The notes beneath the pieces are model-generated. The model saw only the letters and a list, made by a program, of their open reading frames with translations, did no database searches and was not told the origin of the DNA. Both the position numbers and the translations under genes were made by a program. From JBDKTH01 sp964558295 (GTDB lineage Bacteria > Planctomycetota > Planctomycetia > Pirellulales > Thermoguttaceae), in the NCBI GenBank assembly GCA_964558295.1, contig CAZLDQ010000005.1, positions 1 through 57,587 of the forward strand: a stretch of 57,587 nt of DNA. Reading direction: 5' to 3'. Positions within the stretch are counted from its first letter, which is position 1, and each line of letters opens with the position of its first letter. Positions 52,815 through 57,587 of the stretch are shown one piece after another.

Positions 52815-53255
52815 ATGAACACGAACACGACGCGATTTGGCTCCATCAGCTTCCAACAGGAAGACATTCTCCATTTCCCCGAGGGCTTGTTGGGGTTGGA
52901 AGAGTGTCGCGACTGGGTGTTGTTGGCCGACGGGGAGAACGAGGCGTTGGCCTGGATGCAGAGCATTGATCGGGCGGAAGTGGCCTTGGCCGTGGTTAGC
53001 CCTCGGCGTTTTGTGCCCGCCTATCGGATGCGTGTTGCGCGGCGTGAATTGGAACCGCTCGAGTTCGAGTCGCTTCAATCGGCCGAAGTGTTGATTGTCG
53101 TGGGCAAGAGCGAGCAATCGGTAACGCTCAACTTGAAGGCCCCGCTGGTGATCAATCTTGATCGCCGGTTGGGACGGCAGGTGATTACCAACGGGGACCT
53201 GCCCGTTCAGTATGAATTGGCCAGCGAAACCCCCGCCTTAAAAAAGAGCGCATAA
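52815..53255 (+). CDS. fliW: Flagellar assembly factor FliW
   Basis: The 146-residue protein contains ILHFPEGLLGLEECRDWVLL, VALAVVSPRRFVPAYRMRV and LNLKAPLVINLDRRLGRQVITNGDLPVQYEL, the FliW signature. FliW binds free flagellin or CsrA; when flagellin is bound, CsrA is freed and blocks flagellin translation. It lies directly before csrA and the flagellin gene. The start at 52815 has only a weak ribosome site. The preceding 299 bases show no convincing gene. Confidence 0.92.
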   Translation: MNTNTTRFGSISFQQEDILHFPEGLLGLEECRDWVLLADGENEALAWMQSIDRAEVALAVVSPRRFVPAYRMRVARRELEPLEFESLQSAEVLIVVGKSEQSVTLNLKAPLVINLDRRLGRQVITNGDLPVQYELASETPALKKSA

Positions 53256-53371
53256 GAGCCCCGGACGCCACCTGGTGTCTCGCACCACACGTCCGGACGG
53301 GTCCGGCGCGTGTTCGGGATTCGCGGGGGCGCGCCACCAAACCGTGCGGACTGACCGCCAAGGAGTGAGCG

Positions 53372-53623
53372 ATGCTTGTCTTGTCCAGGCAACGCGACGA
53401 AAGCATCATCATCGGCGACAACATTGTCGTGACGATCGTTGACATTCGCGGGGACAAAGTCCGCCTTGGCATCGAGGCCCCCGGCGAGGTGCCCGTACAT
53501 CGCCGCGAGGTCTATGAGGCCATTCAGCGGGAGAACGTGCGGGCCAGCCGTCTGGACCCCAAAGATGCCCGCCGGCTTGTCCCGCCCAAGCCGGTCCCGT
53601 CCGATGGCAATGCCGTCAACTGA
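53372..53623 (+). CDS. csrA: Carbon storage regulator CsrA
   Basis: The 83-residue RNA-binding protein begins MLVLSRQRDESIIIGDNIVVTIVDIRGDKVRLGIEAP and has the RNA-contacting arginine region VPVHRREVYEAIQREN. It ends in a 20-residue Pro/Asp-rich tail, slightly longer than usual, as in many FliW-linked CsrA proteins. AAGGAG precedes the ATG. A hairpin in the 116-base gap before it (53287-53313) has no T tract. Confidence 0.95.
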   Translation: MLVLSRQRDESIIIGDNIVVTIVDIRGDKVRLGIEAPGEVPVHRREVYEAIQRENVRASRLDPKDARRLVPPKPVPSDGNAVN

Positions 53624-53668
53624 CTCCGCCTGAGTCGGCTGACACTTCCGATTATTCCAAATATTTCG

Positions 53669-53710
53669 GCCCCCTCGCCAGATGTCCATTGGCGCGGGGG
53701 CCTTTTATTC
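53669..53710 (+). terminator. Rho-independent terminator after csrA
   Basis: GGCCCCCTCGCC (53669-53680) pairs with GGCGCGGGGGCC (53692-53703) with one mismatch and an 11-base loop, followed by TTTTATT. It should end the flgF-to-csrA transcript and separate it from the flagellin unit. Confidence 0.85.
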
Positions 53711-53786
53711 TACCTGGTCCGCATGTTGCGCCGAGAAGGATTAACAGGCGCTGACCGAGGGATTCAGAAGAATTTCCCAGGTTGCC

Positions 53787-53814
53787 TAAAGCTCTTAGCT
53801 TCACAGGTCGATAC
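53787..53814 (+). promoter_or_regulatory. Candidate sigma-28 (FliA-type) promoter of flagellin
   Basis: TAAAGCTC (53787-53794) and GTCGATAC (53807-53814) are separated by 12 bases and match the flagellar sigma-28 pattern TAAAGTTT / GCCGATAA at most positions. Transcription would start near 53821, giving a leader of about 250 bases, unusually long and room for CsrA control. Confidence 0.6.
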
Positions 53815-54056
53815 TCGACGCTAGGCGCCGTTTTCGTGTGACCGTTGCGCGGGTGCAAACTCGCGAAACACCAGTCGATTGACCTCTGGTTTTCGCACCT
53901 TCGCCGACGACACGCTGAATACGGCATAGTACGAGAAACCGTGCTGTAACCGCTCCAGGACACCGACAACCGCGAGCGGGACACAGGCAAGCGGACCCGG
54001 AACCACCGCTCCCCCGCGCTCGGGTCACGCTTGGAGATGTAAGTCCTTCATTACCT

Positions 54057-54073
54057 CCAGAAAGGGTGTCTGG
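54057..54073 (+). promoter_or_regulatory. Hairpin holding the flagellin ribosome binding site in its loop
   Basis: CCAGA (54057-54061) pairs with TCTGG (54069-54073); the loop AAGGGTG is the ribosome site, and the ATG follows one base later. Further upstream GGA triplets lie near 53958, 53979, 53993, 53999 and 54033, and GACCCG pairs with CGGGTC around 53994-54026. CsrA binds GGA in such loops; the SD loop itself has GGG, so the fit is imperfect. Confidence 0.5.
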
Positions 54074-54074
54074 C

Positions 54075-57000
54075 ATGACCCGAATTAACACCAACGTAAG
54101 TTCTCTCAATGCTCAGAAGACGTTGGCGCGGTCCAACGCGCAGTTGCAGCAAGCCTTGACCCGGTTGAGCACCGGTCTGCGAATCAACACCGGGAAAGAC
54201 GATCCGGCCGGTTTGATCGCCAGCGAAACCCTCAAGGCCGACATTACCGCCACGAACAAAGCCATTAGCAATAGCCAGCGGGCCAACCAGATGATCACCA
54301 CGGCCGACAGCGCCCTGGGCCAGATCAGCTCGCTGTTGAATGATATCCGTGGTCTGGTTTCCGAAGCGGCCAACACGGGCGCCTTGAGCGCTGAGCAGAT
54401 CGCCGCCAACCAGTTGCAGATCGACTCCTCGTTGGAAGCCATCGACCGCATCGCCCGGGTTACCACCTTCCAGGGCAAGCGGCTCCTGGACGGCAACCTC
54501 GATTTCGTCACCACGGGAGTCTCCAACTCGCAGATCACCAACCTGCAGATCGATCAGGCCACTTTCGGTTCGCAGAGCCAGATCGACGTGGCTATCGACG
54601 TCGTCTCCCAGGCCAAGAAGGCTAAGTTGAGTTACAACTCCAATACGATCGCCAGCGACGTGGTGCTCGAGGTCGGCGGCAGTGAAGGGTATGAAGCTTT
54701 CACGTTCGCTGCCGGCAGCTCGGTCGCCGACATTGCTTCGGCCATTAACCTCGTCTCTGACGCCCTGGGTGTACGAGCCACCACCGACGCCGTCCGAGCC
54801 ACCGCCGACCGCGCGGGTCAGACCAACATCTCTGCGGCGGGCGGCAGCCTCAAGATCCTGTCGAAGACCGCCGGCGCTACCGCAGGCAACGTAGGCATCG
54901 TCTTCACCGAAAATGGCGGGCCCGACGCCGATCAGTTGGACGTTGAAGTCGGCACGGACGGAAACCTGATCGTTCGACTCGGCGTTGAAGCCGCTACGAC
55001 CGCGGACACCCTCGCCGCAAGGGACTTGAATGCTAACGCTGGCGAGGCGTTGCTGACGATCGCCGCGAGGAATGCGGGAAGTGCCTTCGCTAACGTCCAA
55101 TTGAACATCGTCGACGGTGGCGTTGGTGCTTCGACCACGGCTACGTACGACTACAAGACGAAGACCATTACGGTCACGGGCGACATTTCGACAGGGGTGA
55201 GTGGCGACGACGTCGAAGATGCAATCAATGACCAACTCGGCACGCTATTCCTGGCCACTGCGAGTGGTACCGATTCTACCGCCGATGTGACGGCCGGCAA
55301 CAAGGGGACCTTTACCGGGAACGCCACCGATAAGACCCTCTCCAGCAACAACACGCTGCAGGCGTTGAAGGACGCCATCATTGCCGACGATGGTGGAACC
55401 TATGAGACCAATGCGAACAGCCTCTTTGACGTCTCCCAGTCGACGGGGGTGCTGACCGGATCGTTGAACCAGTACGCGCTGTCAGCCGCCTACGGCTCGG
55501 TGAACGTCGGGCTTGCCAGCGATTCGAACAATGGCATTCAAATCTTCGGTACCTCGGGGGCAGCGAAGACCGCTATCAACTTCGTGAAGGGCGCTGCCAA
55601 CAGCAGTCTGAGTATCAGCTATACCGAGAATACAGCGACCGGCGGTTACTCGACAGCCTATCTGCAAGGGGTCGGGGCGACGGTTAAGATCCAGGCGACC
55701 GAACAGGGCACGCTGTACGATGGGCTGACTGTCCAGTTTGGCATCAGTGGCTCCGCAAGTGACAACTCGGTCATCTACGACGCGTCGGCCAAGACGTTGA
55801 CGATCAGCTATGATGCGACTACCGATGGCGAGCAGCTCTCGGCCACCAGTATCGCGGCGATGATCAACACGACCGGTCTGTTTACCGCTTCGATCATTGG
55901 CAGCGGTTCAGGCCAGATTTCCGTGGGCCAGACAGCTACGACCTCGGGCGGCAACAAGTACTCCGCCATCAATATCAACCTAGCCACCGATGCTAACGGC
56001 GCCATTACCTCTACCGCCGCCGATGTGATCACGGCCATCAACAACTCCGCTGAGTTGCAGGCGTTGGGGTATAGTGCTACCAACCTTGGAAGCAGCAATG
56101 GCACCGGCTTGGTTTCCACCGGCAAGACCTACCTGACGCAGGGTGGGGTGACCATGAGCAATTCGTACGCCTCGGGCACGACGTACGCGGCCGGCGGTGA
56201 GAACTCCCGGTTGTCGGTCACGGCCAAGGTGGCGGGCGACGCCTATGACAACATCAAGATTACCGTCTACAACGACGACTCGGTTACCGCCGGTGTCAAT
56301 GAGCGGGTCACCTACGACGCCAACAAGAAGGAACTGGCGATCTACGTCGACAGCGGTGTGAGCACCGTCAACGACGTCCTGGCCCGGTTCAACACAACCA
56401 ACAACCCGACCGAGTTTGCCATGTTCTCGCTCTCTGCACTCGGCTCGGGCGAAGGTGTGCTGACCGCAGGGGATGAAGGCGTCACCTCGGGCGGAGTGGT
56501 TGCGAATGAAGCCGCCAAGACTGCCGTTGGTCAGTATGCCTCGGGCAAGACGAGCGCCGCCGTGAACTCGCAACTGATTTTCACCTCCAGAGTGCCCGGT
56601 GCCGCCTACAATGACATCACGGTTGACCTTGTGGATACCGTGTCGGCGGGGTCTGAGACATTTGAGTACGACGCCATCAACAAGAAACTGACGATCGGGA
56701 TCGAGGACGGCGCGAGCACTGTCCAAAATATCTTGGACAGTTTCGCTACGGCCGACGCGGGCATTCGAGCCTTGTTCGACATCTCCACGTTGGGTGACGG
56801 CACTGGGACGGTAACCGCGGGTACCGACGTCGCGACCCTTGCGGGTGGTGATGCAATCGACGTCGCGAGCTCCGTGAAGATGGTCGAGAACTACGACGAA
56901 GGCGATGAGATCGGCTCGGTCCTCACGTTCGAGTCGAGCGAGTACGGGTCCAGCAAGTTCGTCTCCGTCAAGGCGCTGAGCGGCTCGTTTGCAACCTACA

Positions 57001-57587
57001 ATGCCGCGGGCACAGCGACCGACCGCGACGAGGGCGAAGACGTCAGCCTGCGGATCAACGGTATTGCCGCCGTGGCCGAAGGGCTCAATGTCTCGTTCAA
57101 CACGTCGTCGCTCGACATGCGATTCTCGATCAACGCCAACATTGTCGACGGGACACGGCTCAATTTCGCCATCACCGGTGGTGGCGCCCAGTTCCAGTTG
57201 GGGCCGGACGTGCTCTCCAACCAGCAGGCCCGGATTGGTATCGCCAGCATTTCGACGACCAAGCTCGGGAACGACACCGGCCGGTTGTACGAACTGCGGT
57301 CCGGCGGGACGAAGTCGTTGACCGGCGACATTGGTGGGGCGGCCTCCGTGGTGGAAGACGTGATTACCCAGATCACCACGATTCGCGGCCGGTTGGGGGC
57401 CTTCCAGAAGACGACCCTCGACACGAATATCGCCGCCTTGACCGATACGGTCGAGACGTTGACCGCAGCCCAAAGCGACATCGCGGATGCCGACTTCGCG
57501 GCGGAAAGCGCCAACATGACCCGGGCGAACATCCTTGTCCAGTCCGGTTTGACCGTGTTGTCCAACGCCAACCAGAACCCGCAGAAC
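54075..57587 (+). CDS. fliC: Flagellin, giant form (3-prime end beyond the window)
   Basis: The frame is open for 1171 codons to the window edge. The N-terminal core (TRINTNVSSLNAQKTLARSN, QQALTRLSTGLRINTGKDDPAG, ANQMITTADSALGQISSLLN) and C-terminal core (ITTIRGRLGAFQKTTLDTNI, SDIADADFAAESANMTRANILVQSG) are standard flagellin. The last codons, NANQNPQN, show that only about six residues are missing. The variable middle is about 850 residues, against 100-350 in common flagellins. It contains four related modules at about 323-406, 529-626, 698-807 and 821-925 with a [AY][FY][AND][ND] turn, a YD...K strand and a GxST-type helix start. It should form a filament with very large outer domains. Confidence 0.93.
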   Translation, partial: MTRINTNVSSLNAQKTLARSNAQLQQALTRLSTGLRINTGKDDPAGLIASETLKADITATNKAISNSQRANQMITTADSALGQISSLLNDIRGLVSEAANTGALSAEQIAANQLQIDSSLEAIDRIARVTTFQGKRLLDGNLDFVTTGVSNSQITNLQIDQATFGSQSQIDVAIDVVSQAKKAKLSYNSNTIASDVVLEVGGSEGYEAFTFAAGSSVADIASAINLVSDALGVRATTDAVRATADRAGQTNISAAGGSLKILSKTAGATAGNVGIVFTENGGPDADQLDVEVGTDGNLIVRLGVEAATTADTLAARDLNANAGEALLTIAARNAGSAFANVQLNIVDGGVGASTTATYDYKTKTITVTGDISTGVSGDDVEDAINDQLGTLFLATASGTDSTADVTAGNKGTFTGNATDKTLSSNNTLQALKDAIIADDGGTYETNANSLFDVSQSTGVLTGSLNQYALSAAYGSVNVGLASDSNNGIQIFGTSGAAKTAINFVKGAANSSLSISYTENTATGGYSTAYLQGVGATVKIQATEQGTLYDGLTVQFGISGSASDNSVIYDASAKTLTISYDATTDGEQLSATSIAAMINTTGLFTASIIGSGSGQISVGQTATTSGGNKYSAININLATDANGAITSTAADVITAINNSAELQALGYSATNLGSSNGTGLVSTGKTYLTQGGVTMSNSYASGTTYAAGGENSRLSVTAKVAGDAYDNIKITVYNDDSVTAGVNERVTYDANKKELAIYVDSGVSTVNDVLARFNTTNNPTEFAMFSLSALGSGEGVLTAGDEGVTSGGVVANEAAKTAVGQYASGKTSAAVNSQLIFTSRVPGAAYNDITVDLVDTVSAGSETFEYDAINKKLTIGIEDGASTVQNILDSFATADAGIRALFDISTLGDGTGTVTAGTDVATLAGGDAIDVASSVKMVENYDEGDEIGSVLTFESSEYGSSKFVSVKALSGSFATYNAAGTATDRDEGEDVSLRINGIAAVAEGLNVSFNTSSLDMRFSINANIVDGTRLNFAITGGGAQFQLGPDVLSNQQARIGIASISTTKLGNDTGRLYELRSGGTKSLTGDIGGAASVVEDVITQITTIRGRLGAFQKTTLDTNIAALTDTVETLTAAQSDIADADFAAESANMTRANILVQSGLTVLSNANQNPQN

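Noticed and set aside
53287..53313. Hairpin between fliW and csrA as a terminator
   Set aside because: It has a short GC-rich stem with bulges and no following T tract. A far better terminator lies after csrA.
54051..55235. Long minus-strand open frame of 394 codons opposite flagellin
   Set aside because: It lies wholly within the flagellin frame, which has clear N- and C-terminal flagellin motifs. Long antisense frames are expected in GC-rich genes.
55980..57473. Minus-strand open frame of 497 codons opposite the flagellin 3-prime half
   Set aside because: It has repetitive Val/Gly/Arg/Asp content typical of a shadow of Thr/Ala-rich flagellin, and no ribosome site or recognisable domain.

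Overview
The window looks like a chromosomal segment of a planctomycete, probably of the order Pirellulales and perhaps near the Thermogutta group. The main sign is the trio of a DUF1549/DUF1553 protein, a DUF1501 protein with a twin-arginine signal, and a large secreted pre-peptidase C-terminal (PPC) domain protein. High G+C at third codon positions, many secreted proteins of planctomycete type, LPS-export and flagellar L/P-ring genes fit as well. This placement rests on gene content alone. I saw no rRNA, tRNA, CRISPR array or insertion sequence.

Positions 1-3004 hold a remnant of a secreted protein gene and an intact secreted GH42-like glycosidase. Positions 3062-20519, all on the minus strand, are one tightly packed 16-gene exopolysaccharide operon. 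It starts with a Wzz-like chain-length protein and a CpsD-like ATPase, then a priming phosphoglycosyltransferase, the Wzx flippase, the Wzy polymerase, four glycosyltransferases, and the nucleotide-sugar enzymes (GDP-mannose epimerase-like, UDP-xylose synthase-like, UDP-glucose dehydrogenase, 3,5-epimerase, SAF-domain oxidoreductase, glucose-1-phosphate cytidylyltransferase, PIG-L deacetylase). Many junctions overlap by 1 to 20 bases. A PAS-GGDEF diguanylate cyclase is read divergently from it, which suggests c-di-GMP control of the polymer.

Positions 21931-29479 carry the PPC / DUF1501 / DUF1549 operon; the last protein has a repeated alanine-rich coiled coil in front of its domains. Then follow an esterase, a divergent [FeFe]-hydrogenase-like gene coupled to a small unknown gene, a stretch without a clear gene, an unknown probable lipoprotein, a HEAT-repeat protein, an LptF/LptG permease coupled to an aminotransferase, ComF, a DUF502 membrane protein and hemC.

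Positions 42161-57587 are a flagellar block: flgF-flgG-flgA-flgH-flgI-flgJ-flgN-flgK-flgL-fliW-csrA-flagellin. A near-perfect sigma-54 promoter precedes flgF, and a sigma-28-like promoter lies between csrA and flagellin. FlgL (897 aa) and flagellin (at least 1171 aa, cut by the window end) are both far larger than usual and share a repeated module of about 85 to 113 residues. The fliW-csrA-flagellin order, with the flagellin ribosome binding site inside a small hairpin, suggests FliW/CsrA feedback on flagellin translation.
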